A stretch of DNA of 64,000 bases, from positions 1 through 64,000 of the forward strand of contig NZ_JAATVY010000017.1 in the NCBI RefSeq assembly GCF_011947195.1, given 5' to 3'. A program made the position numbers and the translations under genes. Positions 43,512 to 52,677 of this stretch are shown piece after piece (the stretch's first letter is position 1; each line of letters begins with the position of its first letter). The stretch is from Planosporangium thailandense. Lineage in GTDB: Bacteria > Actinomycetota > Actinomycetes > Mycobacteriales > Micromonosporaceae. The notes under the pieces were generated by a model, which saw only the letters and a list, made by a program, of their open reading frames with translations, was not told where the DNA came from and made no database searches.

Positions 43512-45404
43512 TCAACCCGGCAGCGTCCACTTCTGGTTGGCGCCGCCGGTGCAGGTCCAGATCTGCAGCGGAGTGCCGACGGCTGAGCTGACCCCGGTGG
43601 CGTCCAGGCACTTGCCCGAACCGGTGTTGACCAGCGAGCCGTTGGAGCCGGTCCACCGCTGGGCGCCGGTGCCGTTGCAGTCGTACAGCTGGACCTTCGT
43701 CCCGTCGGCCGTGCCGGCGGCGACCACGTCGAGGCACTTGCCGAGGGCCCGGATGCCACCGTCGGAGTTGCCGACGGTCCAGCTCTGGGCGCCGGTGCCG
43801 TTGCAGGTGTAGAGCTGGACCTGGGTGCCGTTGGCCGGGTTGGCCCCGGCGACGTCGACGCACTTGCCGCCGTACCCGACGATCGCTCCGGTGTGGGTGC
43901 CGCCGCCACCCTGGGCGCCGCTCCAGGCGAACGTCGCCGACGTCTTGCCCGGCAAGGTGTACGTGAACGACTGCCCGCCCCAGTTGACCTTGAGCGACCG
44001 GCTGCCGCCGCCGCCGTTGTAGGCGATGAGCGCCTTGGAGCCGTCCGGGTTCTTCCACGCGACGTTCGGCGCCGTGGCGTTGGCGGTGGAGGCGATGCGT
44101 ACCGCGCCCGGCCGCACGAACTTCGTCAGGTGCCCCATCGTGTAGTACTCGACGGTGTAGTCGACCTGGCCGCTGCGGCTGTCGCCGTTGTGCACGGTGA
44201 TCAGACCCGTACAGGTGCCGCAGCCGCCGTTGTGCGGGCCCATGCTCTGGTCCACGGCGAGGCTCCACTTGGTCCAGCTACGCCCCCAGTTGCGGGTGTA
44301 GTCGATCAGGTTACGCATGTCCTCGTCCTGCTGGTTGGCGATCCAGGTGCCGCCGGAGTGCTCGGTGTCGTAGGCGCCGACGCCCGGGAAGGCGTTGTGC
44401 ACCGTCGTCTGCTCGGTGACGTCACCGCTGTACCCGTGCCAGGCGATGCCGCCGAAGTTCGGGTCGTTGCGGATCGCGGGGTCGTTCAGCAGCGGCGCGG
44501 CCCAGGTGTCGTAGCCGTCCCAGTTCCAGTCGTGTACGAGCACCTTGGTGGTCAGGCCGGCACTGTGGAGCGCGGGCAGCAGGTCGGTGCCGACGAAGTA
44601 GTCCAGCCCCGACGTGTTCCACTGCATCGACGGGTACCCGGGGCAGCAGGTGGGCTCGTTCTGCGGTGTCACGTAGTCGATGTGCACCCCGTTCGCGGCG
44701 TACCCCTGGATGTACCTGACGAAATACTGGGCGTACATGGCGTAGTACCGGGCCTGCAGCCACCCCTGGTCGAAGCTGTTGTTGTCCTTCATCCAGGCCG
44801 GCGCGCTCCACGGCGACGCCAGCACCGTCAGCGCCGGATCAAGGGTCTTCGCCTGCGCGGTCAGCGCCATCACGTCGCTGTCGTGGCTGAGCGAGAAGTC
44901 GCTGAGGTCGCAGCAGGTGTCGTCGTACGAGTAGCTGTACCGGGCCAGGTCGGACGCGCCCATCGGGTTACGCAGGAAGCTCAGTCCGATGCCGTTGACC
45001 GGGTCGAACAGCTTTCGCATGACGTCGTTCTGGGTACTCGCCGACAGCGCGCCGCTGCCGTGCATCAGCCAGGCCGCGGTGTCGGTGAACGACGCGCCGG
45101 CACCTTCGAACTGCTGGTACGTGGTGTTCTCGTCGACGGTGACGGTCTGGTCGGCCGCGGCGCTACTGCCGGCGAAGGTGACGGGCGCCTGCGGTTGCAG
45201 GCCGCGGGTCACGTGCCGGCCGCCGCTGTCGTCGGTGGTGGTGAGCCAGATGCTGACCGGCTCACCGGCGGCGAGCGCGGCGGGGGCCTTCGCCACCGCG
45301 ACCCCGCCACCGGCCGCCACGACGGCGGCGACGGCGGCGACGGCGAGGTGGACGGCCCGGCGGCGGTGCCACCCGGGGCGGGCGGGACATCTTCGTGCGA
45401 ACAC
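43512..45404 (-). CDS. Secreted GH30 glucanase with C-terminal ricin-type lectin domain
   Basis: A 630-residue secreted GH30 enzyme. After a signal (HLAVAAVAAVVAAGGG) the catalytic region begins with YQQFEGAGASFTDTAAWLM; the acid/base Glu is in VTPQNEPTCC and the nucleophile Glu in GAYDTEHSGG. A beta-sandwich follows, then a ricin-type beta-trefoil (CBM13) with three repeats (GKCVDVAG, GKCLDVVA, GKCLDATG), each with a Q-x-W-type end. Bacterial GH30 members of this type include endo-beta-1,6-glucanases, which fits the locus. I chose the GTG at 45404, with GGAG seven bases upstream; the frame is open to 45455. Confidence 0.88.
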   Translation of the reverse strand: MFARRCPARPGWHRRRAVHLAVAAVAAVVAAGGGVAVAKAPAALAAGEPVSIWLTTTDDSGGRHVTRGLQPQAPVTFAGSSAAADQTVTVDENTTYQQFEGAGASFTDTAAWLMHGSGALSASTQNDVMRKLFDPVNGIGLSFLRNPMGASDLARYSYSYDDTCCDLSDFSLSHDSDVMALTAQAKTLDPALTVLASPWSAPAWMKDNNSFDQGWLQARYYAMYAQYFVRYIQGYAANGVHIDYVTPQNEPTCCPGYPSMQWNTSGLDYFVGTDLLPALHSAGLTTKVLVHDWNWDGYDTWAAPLLNDPAIRNDPNFGGIAWHGYSGDVTEQTTVHNAFPGVGAYDTEHSGGTWIANQQDEDMRNLIDYTRNWGRSWTKWSLAVDQSMGPHNGGCGTCTGLITVHNGDSRSGQVDYTVEYYTMGHLTKFVRPGAVRIASTANATAPNVAWKNPDGSKALIAYNGGGGSRSLKVNWGGQSFTYTLPGKTSATFAWSGAQGGGGTHTGAIVGYGGKCVDVAGANPANGTQVQLYTCNGTGAQSWTVGNSDGGIRALGKCLDVVAAGTADGTKVQLYDCNGTGAQRWTGSNGSLVNTGSGKCLDATGVSSAVGTPLQIWTCTGGANQKWTLPG

Positions 45405-45593
45405 GGTCGGACTCCGTTCGGGCAGCGGGGTGTGGTGGTCTGCGGACGCGACCACGCGACCACGCGGACGCGCCGGTGACCGCCGGTGCGCGGTCGCGCT
45501 CGGCGCGCGACCGGACGTCGGCGGTGTCGCCGCACACCCCCTGCTTCGGAGCCTCGATGCGCCTCGTCGGGTGGGCGGCTACGAAATTCGGGA

Positions 45594-45635
45594 CTTAATT
45601 TTTAGTCTCACAAAACTATTGATCCTTATCAATAG
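45594..45635. promoter_or_regulatory. AT-rich control element before the GH30 gene
   Basis: Two elements lie together. CTTAATTTTTAGTCT (45594-45608) resembles the CTTAATTTAAGTCT block between the GH55-like and GH64 genes. CTATTGATCCTTATCAATAG (45616-45635) is a perfect 8-4-8 inverted repeat containing TATCAATA, also present at the sugar-binding-protein promoter. On the minus strand the hairpin is followed by TTTTG, so it could also terminate the GH1 transcript; an operator role is equally possible. Confidence 0.6.
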
Positions 45636-45653
45636 ATGCTGCCGGAGCAGTGC

Positions 45654-47021
45654 TCAGGCAGCGTGATCGGGCACCGCGGCGACCGCCCGGTGGGCCCGGA
45701 TGATCTCGGCGTACCGGTGGCCGCTGGCCTTGATGGTGCGCGCCTGCGTGGCGTAGTCGACGTGCACCAGACCGAACCGCTTGTCGTAGCCGTACGCCCA
45801 CTCGAAGTTGTCCAGCAGCGACCAGACGAAGTACCCGGCCAGCGGCACCCCGGAGGCCGCCGCCCGGGCCGCGGCCACTAGATGATCCTCCAGATAGGAC
45901 ATACGGCCGGTGTCCTCGATGCGCCCGTCGTCACCGCGCTCGTCCGGCCACGCCGAGCCGTTCTCGGTGACGTACACTCGCACGGCGCCGTACTCGCGGT
46001 GCACCCGCCGCAGCAGCTGCTCCAAGCCGCCGGGGTGCACCTCCCAGCCCATCGCGGTACGGGTGGCGCCGGACACCGGCACCGCCCGGGCGTGCGGCAC
46101 CGGCCCGTCCGGGTCGTCGGCCAGGACCTCGCGGAAGTAGTAGTTGACGCCGAGGTGGTCGGTGGGGGTGGCGATCAGCTCCAGGTCGCCGTCGCGCACC
46201 GGCGGTTGCACCCTGTACACCTCCACCATGTCCTCCGGGTAGCCCCGGCCGTGCAGCGGATCCAGCCACCAGCGGTTGGTGTGCCCGTCGGCCCGCCGGG
46301 CCGCGGCCAGATCCCGGGGATCGGCGGTCGCCGGCTCGCAGGGGCTGAGGTTGAGCACCGCGCCCACCCGTACCGGCGCGGACGCGGCGGCGCGCAGCGC
46401 GTGCGCCGCGAGCCCGTGCCCGAGCAGCAGGTGATGCGAGGCGGACACGGCGCGGGCGAGGTCGCGCTCCCCCGGCGCCATCCTGCCCTCCAGATGCCCG
46501 ATCCAGGCGCAGCACAGCGGCTCGTTCACCGTGAACCAGTCGGCCACCCGGTCGCCGAGCCGGCCGGCCACCACACCCCCCAGCTCACCCAGCGCCTCGG
46601 CGGTGGCGCGGGCCGGCCAGCCACCCCGGTCCTGCAGCACCTGCGGCAGGTCCCAGTGGTAGAGCGTGGCGAACGGCCGGATCCCCGCGGCCAGCAGGCC
46701 GTCCACCAGCCGGTCGTAGAAGTCCAGGCCGGCGGCGTTGACCCGGCCCGCGCCGTCGGGGAGCACCCGCGGCCAGGCGATGGAGAACCGGTACGCCGGC
46801 ACGCCCAGCGTCCGCATCAGCGCGACGTCCTCGGGCCAGCGGTGGTAGTGGTCGCACGCCACGTCACCGGTGTCGCCGTTGTCCACGGCGCCGGGTACCC
46901 GGCAGAAGGTGTCCCAGATGGACGGGGCGCGGCCGTCCTCGGCCACCGCCCCCTCGATCTGGTACGCCGACGTCGCGACCCCCCACACGAAGTCCGGCCC
47001 GAGGTCACGTAGCTGATCCAT
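45654..47021 (-). CDS. GH1 beta-glucosidase (intracellular)
   Basis: A 455-residue GH1 enzyme without a signal peptide, so it should act in the cytoplasm. The start [16 protein letters not shown], the acid/base Glu167 in FTVNEP and the nucleophile Glu353 in YVTENGSAW are present, along with [20 protein letters not shown] near the end. It would release glucose from imported beta-linked oligosaccharides. It is the last gene of the run sugar-binding protein - permease - permease - GH1 (27-base gap to the permease), so it is co-expressed with import. Confidence 0.95.
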   Translation of the reverse strand: MDQLRDLGPDFVWGVATSAYQIEGAVAEDGRAPSIWDTFCRVPGAVDNGDTGDVACDHYHRWPEDVALMRTLGVPAYRFSIAWPRVLPDGAGRVNAAGLDFYDRLVDGLLAAGIRPFATLYHWDLPQVLQDRGGWPARATAEALGELGGVVAGRLGDRVADWFTVNEPLCCAWIGHLEGRMAPGERDLARAVSASHHLLLGHGLAAHALRAAASAPVRVGAVLNLSPCEPATADPRDLAAARRADGHTNRWWLDPLHGRGYPEDMVEVYRVQPPVRDGDLELIATPTDHLGVNYYFREVLADDPDGPVPHARAVPVSGATRTAMGWEVHPGGLEQLLRRVHREYGAVRVYVTENGSAWPDERGDDGRIEDTGRMSYLEDHLVAAARAAASGVPLAGYFVWSLLDNFEWAYGYDKRFGLVHVDYATQARTIKASGHRYAEIIRAHRAVAAVPDHAA

Positions 47022-47048
47022 GCTCTCTCCCCACGTACGGAACGGATG

Positions 47049-47888
47049 TCACTTGACGGCGCCGGCCGTCAGCCCGGCGACGAAGTGCCGCTGGAGCGCG
47101 AGGAACCCGGCGACCACCGGGACGCTGACGACGAGCGAGGCCGCCATCAGCTGGTTCCAGTACACGTCGTGCTCGGTCGAGTACTGCTGCAGGCCGATCG
47201 GCAGCGTGCGGCTGGTGTCGTCGGTCATCACCGAGGCGAACAGCACCTCTCCCCAGGCGGTCATGAACGCGTACACGGCGACCGCCACCACGCCCGGCAG
47301 CGCTGCCGGCAGCACCACCCGCAACAGCGTCCGCAGCGGGCCCGCGCCGTCGACGGCGGCCGACTCGTCGAGCCCGCGCGGGATGCCGTCGAAGTAGCCG
47401 ACGAGCATCCAGATCGAGAACGGCAGCGAGAAGGTCAGGTACGTGATGACCAGTCCGGTGCGGCTGGCGTACAGCTCGACGCCGGTGAGGTTGCCGATGT
47501 TGACGTAGATGACGAACAGCGGCAGCAGGAACAGGATGCCGGGGAACATCTGGGTGGACAGGACGGTCACGGTGAAGGCGCGCCGGCCGGCGAAGCGGTA
47601 CCGGCTGACCGCGTACGCGGCGAAGACGGCCACGACGACCGAGCAGACCGTCGCCGTACCCGCCACCACGACGCTGTTGAGGAAGTAGCGTCCAAGGGGG
47701 ACGGTGTGCCAGATGTCCACGAACGGCCGGACCGTGAGCCGGGACGGGATCCAGTGGAAAGGCCCCTGCACGTCGTTCAGCGGCTTGAGCGCCGAGGTGA
47801 CCATCACGTAGACCGGCGCCAGCGTGAACAGCGCCAGCAGGCTCAGCACGATCCGGCGCGCCCAGGGCAGCCAGGCCGGTTCACGCAT
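47049..47888 (-). CDS. Sugar ABC transporter permease (MalG-type)
   Basis: A 279-residue inner-membrane subunit of a CUT1 carbohydrate importer with about six helices. The EAA loop that contacts the ATPase is visible as DESAAVDGAGPLRTLLRVVL. The MalG-like end VAGFLALQRHFVAGLTAGAVK is typical. It overlaps the end of the upstream permease gene by 8 bases. No ATP-binding subunit is encoded in the cluster, so a shared MsiK-type ATPase from elsewhere is probably used, as in Streptomyces. Confidence 0.94.
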   Translation of the reverse strand: MREPAWLPWARRIVLSLLALFTLAPVYVMVTSALKPLNDVQGPFHWIPSRLTVRPFVDIWHTVPLGRYFLNSVVVAGTATVCSVVVAVFAAYAVSRYRFAGRRAFTVTVLSTQMFPGILFLLPLFVIYVNIGNLTGVELYASRTGLVITYLTFSLPFSIWMLVGYFDGIPRGLDESAAVDGAGPLRTLLRVVLPAALPGVVAVAVYAFMTAWGEVLFASVMTDDTSRTLPIGLQQYSTEHDVYWNQLMAASLVVSVPVVAGFLALQRHFVAGLTAGAVK

Positions 47889-48873
47889 CGCCCCTCCTCG
47901 ACGTCACGAGCAGATAGGCCCCGGTGACCACCAGCAGGAACAGCAGCAGCAGCACGCTCATCGCCGAGCCGAGGCCGAAGTTCCAGGTCACGAACGAGCT
48001 CTGGTAGATGTGGATGGAGATCAGGTCGGCGCTGCGCGGGGCCGCCTTGCCGAACAGCACGTACGGCGTGTTGAAGTCGTTGAACGTCCACAGGAACAGC
48101 ACGAGCACCAGCACCTGGTTGACCGGGCGCAGCATGGGCAGCGTGATGCCGCGCAGCTGGCGACCGAAGCCGGCGCCGTCGACGGCCGCCGCCTCGTACA
48201 GCTCACCCGGCACGTTCTGCAGCCCGGCTGTCAGGCACAGGAACGCGAACGGCCACGACCGCCAGACCGAGACGGCCAGCAGCGCGCCGAAGCTGTTCCC
48301 GCCGATCAGCCAGAACGGCCGGTCCCCGGCGAGGTGGAGCTGGTCGACCAGGACATGGTTGACCATTCCGGTGTCGCGCTGGAGGAGGAAGCTCCAGGTG
48401 ATCACCGCGGCGTAGACTGGCAGGGCGTACGGGGTGAGAAACAGCGTCCGCAGCGCGCCGCGGCCGCGGAACGGGTGCTGGGTGAGCACCGCGGCGGTCG
48501 TCCCGAGCAGCCAGGACAGGCCCACCGACAGCACGGTGAACGCGAGCGTCACCCCGAACGAGTGCAGCAGGTCTCCGCCGATGGCGCCGTTGACGTCGAT
48601 CGACGCCCGGTAGTTGCCGAGCCCCGCGAAGGGCGCCGCCGACCAGTTGCGGATGTAGAACTGGGTGAGTCGCAGCAGGCTCATCCAGCAGCCGTAGAGC
48701 ATCGGCACGAGGTGGACCAGCAGCTCCAGCGCGAGCGCCGGCAGCAGCATCAGGTACGGCACAAGGCGTCGCCGGTCGAGCCGGGCCCGCCGGCGCCCGG
48801 CGTGGCGGCCGGCGGAGCGGCCGGACCGGTCGGTCGTGGCCGCCCCGCCGGCCGGGGTGGTCAGTGTGGCCAT
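47881..48873 (-). CDS. Sugar ABC transporter permease (MalF-type)
   Basis: A 330-residue CUT1 permease. A basic N-terminal tail (about 35 residues) precedes the first helix YLMLLPALALELLVHLVPML; the EAA loop reads YEAAAVDGAGFGRQLRGITL. It pairs with the overlapping MalG-type gene to form the channel. The ATG at 48873 has a strong GGAGGAGAC ribosome site. It lies 68 bases after the binding-protein gene in the same operon. Confidence 0.94.
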   Translation of the reverse strand: MATLTTPAGGAATTDRSGRSAGRHAGRRRARLDRRRLVPYLMLLPALALELLVHLVPMLYGCWMSLLRLTQFYIRNWSAAPFAGLGNYRASIDVNGAIGGDLLHSFGVTLAFTVLSVGLSWLLGTTAAVLTQHPFRGRGALRTLFLTPYALPVYAAVITWSFLLQRDTGMVNHVLVDQLHLAGDRPFWLIGGNSFGALLAVSVWRSWPFAFLCLTAGLQNVPGELYEAAAVDGAGFGRQLRGITLPMLRPVNQVLVLVLFLWTFNDFNTPYVLFGKAAPRSADLISIHIYQSSFVTWNFGLGSAMSVLLLLFLLVVTGAYLLVTSRRGDA

Positions 48874-48941
48874 GTCTCCTCCGGTTGCGTGGCGGGGTCC
48901 CGCGCACTTCCCGGCGCGGGACCCGGCCACGGCGACAGGGC

Positions 48942-50252
48942 TCAGCCGCCGGCGTGGACCTGCTGGTTGGCGGCGGTGAGCTTGCCCTTGACGTAGTCGT
49001 CGGTGATCGGCTTGCCGCTGGCCGCGTCGGCGAAGAGGTTCTTCATGGCAGTGCCGACCAGGGTCTCGAACTGGCTCTCCTCCGGCACGGCCGGCAGCGG
49101 CGCGGCGCTGCCGGCCAGAGTGTCCTGGAACACCTTGATCTGCGGCGTCTGGAACGCCGGGTCGGCGTACGCGGCCTTGACCGTCGGCATCGAGCCGTAC
49201 GTGGAGTTCAGCGCCTTCTGCTCGTCGTCGCCGGTCATGAACTTCACGAACGCCAGCGCGGCGTCCCGGTGCTTCGTGTTGCCGAAGACCGCCAGGTTGA
49301 TCCCGGCGACCATGCTGTCGACGTGCCGGCCGCCGGGCGGGGTCGGCGCCTCGAACGGCACCGGGGCCACGCCGTAGTCGTCCGGGCTCATGCCGTGCGC
49401 CTTGAGCGTGGTGTCGGCGGCCTGCCACAGCAGCATGGCGGCCTTGCCGCTGGCGAAGTCGGCCAGCGACTGGTTGTTGGCGTACTCCGCCGCGCTCGGG
49501 TTCACGATCTTGTCGGTCGCCATGAAGTCGATGTACCGCTTGACGCCGGCGACGGCGCCCGCCGAGTCGAACTGCGCCTTGCCGCCGGAGGTGAAGAAGT
49601 CGGCGCCGTACTGCTGGGCGAACGTGAACGCGTGGTGGGCGTTCTCGCTCACGTTGCCGCCCTCCACCACGAGGCCCCACTGGCCGTCGTGGGTCAGCTT
49701 CCTGCCGTCGGCGACCAGCTCGTCCCAGGTCTTCGGGGGCTCGGCGATGCCGGCCGCCGCGAACAGCTTCTTGTTGTAGTACAGGCCGTAGGCCAGTGAG
49801 TACAGCGGCACCGCGGCCGGGTCCTTCCCCGGCGCGCCGGTGGCGGCGAGGCTGCCGGCCAGGAAGCGGTCCTTGCCACCGATCGCGCTCATCGTCGTGC
49901 CGTCGAACGGCAGCAGCGCGCCGGTCGCCTGCAGGGACGCCGACCAGGTGTTGCCGATGTTGAGGACGTCCGGCCCCTTGCCGGAGGTGGTGGCGGCCAG
50001 GATCCGGTTGAGCAGGTCCGGCCAGCCGATCACCTCCAGGTTGACCTTGATACCGGTCTGCCGGGTGAACTTGTCCAGTTCGGGCCGCAGGATCTGGCGG
50101 TCGTTGTCGAGGCTGGTGCCCTGGTTGCTGGCCCAGTACGTCAGGGTGGTGCCGCTGCCGGAGGAACCGCCCTGGTCGTCACCGCAGGCGGCCACCGTCG
50201 GCGTCGTCAGCGCCAACGCGACCGCGAACAGGGCGAATCTGCGTGTGGTCAC
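48942..50252 (-). CDS. Sugar ABC transporter solute-binding lipoprotein
   Basis: A 436-residue extracellular binding protein of the CUT1 family. The signal ends in LTTPTVAACG, a lipobox, so the mature protein is tethered outside the membrane. The fold is indicated by TLTYWASNQGTSLDNDRQIL at the start, GPDVLNIGNTWSASL, YGLYYNKKLFAAAGI, PKTWDELVADGRKLT and FASGKAAMLLWQA. It captures an oligosaccharide, by context a beta-glucan fragment such as laminaribiose or gentiobiose. I chose the GTG at 50252 (GAGGG six bases upstream). Confidence 0.93.
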   Translation of the reverse strand: MTTRRFALFAVALALTTPTVAACGDDQGGSSGSGTTLTYWASNQGTSLDNDRQILRPELDKFTRQTGIKVNLEVIGWPDLLNRILAATTSGKGPDVLNIGNTWSASLQATGALLPFDGTTMSAIGGKDRFLAGSLAATGAPGKDPAAVPLYSLAYGLYYNKKLFAAAGIAEPPKTWDELVADGRKLTHDGQWGLVVEGGNVSENAHHAFTFAQQYGADFFTSGGKAQFDSAGAVAGVKRYIDFMATDKIVNPSAAEYANNQSLADFASGKAAMLLWQAADTTLKAHGMSPDDYGVAPVPFEAPTPPGGRHVDSMVAGINLAVFGNTKHRDAALAFVKFMTGDDEQKALNSTYGSMPTVKAAYADPAFQTPQIKVFQDTLAGSAAPLPAVPEESQFETLVGTAMKNLFADAASGKPITDDYVKGKLTAANQQVHAGG

Positions 50253-50404
50253 GTTCTGCCCTCTCGTAAGGGATACGCGTGCTCGGGAATGGCGGCGCCG
50301 GCCGAACCGGTGCCGGGAGCGCGGCGCCGACGGATGGACGCCCATCGGCGCCGCGGTGGGCGCCGGCTTCCGGAGGGCCCGCCCACCCACTCTTCTGTCA
50401 CTGC

Positions 50405-50461
50405 TTTTTTCAAGCTCTGAAATATTGATAGCATTTAACGCGCACAGGATGGCCACGTCAA
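50405..50461 (-). promoter_or_regulatory. Promoter and candidate ROK operator of the sugar import operon
   Basis: On the minus strand TTGACG (50461-50456) and TTAAAT (50438-50433) are 17 bases apart, a strong housekeeping-type promoter. Directly downstream lies GCTATCAATATTTCAGAGC (50432-50414), which shares TATCAATA with the palindrome upstream of the GH30 gene. Its position at the start of transcription suits a repressor, most simply the divergent ROK protein. Confidence 0.65.
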
Positions 50462-50511
50462 GACCGGCATCGATGGATCATTCTTGGTGACCAATGGAAC
50501 GGTGGGAGCAC

Positions 50512-51711
50512 ATGGACGCAAGGCGGACGACGGTACGTGACGTGCGGCGGCGCAACCGCTCCGTGCTCCTGTCCGAGCTGTACTTCCACGAGCCGCTCAG
50601 CCGACAGGAGCTGAGCCAGCGGACGGGACTGAGCCCGGGCACGGTCAGCAACGTCGCGGGCGAACTGATCGCCGAGGGGCTGGTCGTCGAGGCCGGCTCG
50701 GTCGACTCCGACGGCGGCCGGCCACGGGTGCTGTTGCGGGTCAACCCCGGGTACGGCCGGGTGGTCGGGGTGGACGTGGGCGAGACCCGGGTCCGCGTGG
50801 AGAGCTTCGACCTGACGATGGCCCCGCTCGCCACCGTCGACTACCCGCTCGACTCCCCGCAGCCGCGCCCCGAGCCGGTCGCGGCGCAGATCCTCGCCGG
50901 CCTGCGGGAGGTCACCGAACAGGCCGGCACGGGACCCGTCGTCGGCGTGGGCATCGGCGTCTCGGGCACCGTCGAGCAGGGACCGCCGGCCCGGGTCCAT
51001 GCCCAGACGCTGGGCTGGGACGCGGTCCCGCTGGAACGGATGCTGCGGGAGGGCACTGACCTGCCGCTGTTCATCGACAACGGCGCGAAGACGCTGGGGC
51101 AGGCCGAGATGTGGTTCGGCGCCGGGCGGGGCACCAGGCACGCGGTGATCGCCCTGATCGGCTCCGGCGTCGGCGCGGCGGTCATCACGAACGGCTCCAC
51201 GTACCGGGGCGCCACGAGCAGCGCCGGCGAGTGGGGGCACACCACGCTGGTGTACGACGGGCGCCCCTGCCGGTGCGGCTCGTCCGGCTGCCTCGAGGCG
51301 TACGTGGGGGCCGAGGCGGTGCTCGACCGGTACCGGGAGGCCGCCGGAAGCCCCGCGCCCGGCGACGACGAGGAGTCGGCTATCACGGAACTGGTCGCCT
51401 CCGCCGACTCCTCGCCGGTGGCCGCCCGGGTGCTCGAAGAGACCGCCGGCTACCTGGGAGCCGGGATCGCCAACCTGGTCAACCTGTTCAACCCCGAGCG
51501 CATCGTGCTCGGCGGCTGGGCCGGTCTCACCCTGGGTGCCCGCCTGCTGCCGCGTGTGCGCGAGGAGACGGCGCGGCGCGCGCTACGCCACCCGTACGAG
51601 CAGACCTCGATCGAGCTGTGCCGGCTCGGTCCCGACGCGGTGGCCCTGGGCGCCGCCACGCTGCCGGTCGCAGACCTGCTCACCGACCCCGGGGTGCGTT
51701 CCCCCGCGTAG
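50512..51711 (+). CDS. ROK-family transcriptional regulator
   Basis: A 399-residue repressor-type ROK protein: N-terminal winged helix (about residues 12-65, LSRQELSQRTGLSPGTVSNV) and a sugar-kinase-like domain with VVGVDVGETRVRVE, the GSGVGAAVI loop and the zinc motif GHTTLVYDGRPCRCGSSGC. It is divergent from the sugar ABC/GH1 operon and likely releases its operator when a sugar or sugar phosphate binds. I chose the ATG at 50512, preceded by GGGAG; an ATG at 50494 would add six residues. It ends 12 bases from the convergent epimerase-like gene. Confidence 0.9.
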   Translation: MDARRTTVRDVRRRNRSVLLSELYFHEPLSRQELSQRTGLSPGTVSNVAGELIAEGLVVEAGSVDSDGGRPRVLLRVNPGYGRVVGVDVGETRVRVESFDLTMAPLATVDYPLDSPQPRPEPVAAQILAGLREVTEQAGTGPVVGVGIGVSGTVEQGPPARVHAQTLGWDAVPLERMLREGTDLPLFIDNGAKTLGQAEMWFGAGRGTRHAVIALIGSGVGAAVITNGSTYRGATSSAGEWGHTTLVYDGRPCRCGSSGCLEAYVGAEAVLDRYREAAGSPAPGDDEESAITELVASADSSPVAARVLEETAGYLGAGIANLVNLFNPERIVLGGWAGLTLGARLLPRVREETARRALRHPYEQTSIELCRLGPDAVALGAATLPVADLLTDPGVRSPA

Positions 51712-51723
51712 GTACGCCCTGAG

Positions 51724-52587
51724 CTAGCGGATCGGCTGGCCCAGCGGTGCGCTGCAGAACGAACCCCCCACCAGATCGTGGACCGGGTCGGCCGGGTCGG
51801 GTTCGCCGAACTCGGCGATCCGGGCGGCCGCGAACCGCTCGGCGTCGTCGGTCGACACGTACCCGAGCGCGCGGGCGGCCTCCAGCGACCACCAGCGGCG
51901 GGTGTTGTCGGAGACCGCCCAGACCACCCGGAAGCCGGGGCGCGGCGCCGCCAGGCACGCCTCGATGAGGTTCGCGGCGTCCGTCGGCGCCAGCCACGTG
52001 GCCAGGCCGCGCGAGCCGACCGGCTCGGCGAAACAGGTCCCGATCCGCAGCGCGATCACGTCCAGCCCGTACCGGTCGTGGTACAGCGACCCCAGCGACT
52101 CCATAGCCGCCTTGGACCAGCCGTAGAACGTGTCGGGCCGCGGTGACAGGCCGTCCGGCAACTCGCCGGCGCCCGGTGGCAGGTCGGTCGACCGGCGGTA
52201 GAACCCGACCGCGTGGTTGGAGGACGCGAGGATCACCCGCGACACCCCGGCGTCGACGGCAGCCCGCAACACGTTGTGGGTACCGGCCACGTTGACGGCC
52301 AGGATGTCGTCGAACGGCGCATCCGAACTGAGGCCGCCCAGGTGCAGCACCGCGTCCACGCCCTGGCACGCCGTGCCCACGGCCACCGGGTCCCGCACGT
52401 CCGCGACGACGCGCTCCTCGCCGCTGACCAGGTGATCAAGTTCGACCACGTCGGCGAGCCGCAGCACCCGGCCGTCGCGGCGCAGGAGCGGACGCAGAAG
52501 GCGTCCCATGTTTCCGGCCGCGCCGGTGATGAGTAGCCGGCGTACGGGATTCCCCGCCACCTGCCCGCTCGTCGTCTCCAACCTCAT
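51724..52587 (-). CDS. NAD-dependent epimerase/dehydratase, uronate dehydrogenase-like
   Basis: A 287-residue extended SDR protein. The Rossmann motif is LLITGAAGNMGRLLRPLL; the catalytic Tyr/Lys lies in FYGWSKAAMESL. The combination LHLGGLSSDAPFDDILAVNV, ILASSNHAVGFY and LRIGTCFAEP is typical of uronate dehydrogenases, which oxidise glucuronate or galacturonate with NAD. The start is uncertain: GGAGG abuts the ATG at 52587, and a TTG at 52581 would have the ideal six-base spacing. It is convergent with the ROK gene and 90 bases downstream of an NmrA-like gene. Confidence 0.8.
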   Translation of the reverse strand: MRLETTSGQVAGNPVRRLLITGAAGNMGRLLRPLLRRDGRVLRLADVVELDHLVSGEERVVADVRDPVAVGTACQGVDAVLHLGGLSSDAPFDDILAVNVAGTHNVLRAAVDAGVSRVILASSNHAVGFYRRSTDLPPGAGELPDGLSPRPDTFYGWSKAAMESLGSLYHDRYGLDVIALRIGTCFAEPVGSRGLATWLAPTDAANLIEACLAAPRPGFRVVWAVSDNTRRWWSLEAARALGYVSTDDAERFAAARIAEFGEPDPADPVHDLVGGSFCSAPLGQPIR

Positions 52588-52677
52588 CCTCCGCGTGTCC
52601 GGCTCGCACTGACGCCTGTCTGTGGACGATACGCGCAGGCTGACGTGATGATCAACGAGAACAGCCACTCCACGCGG

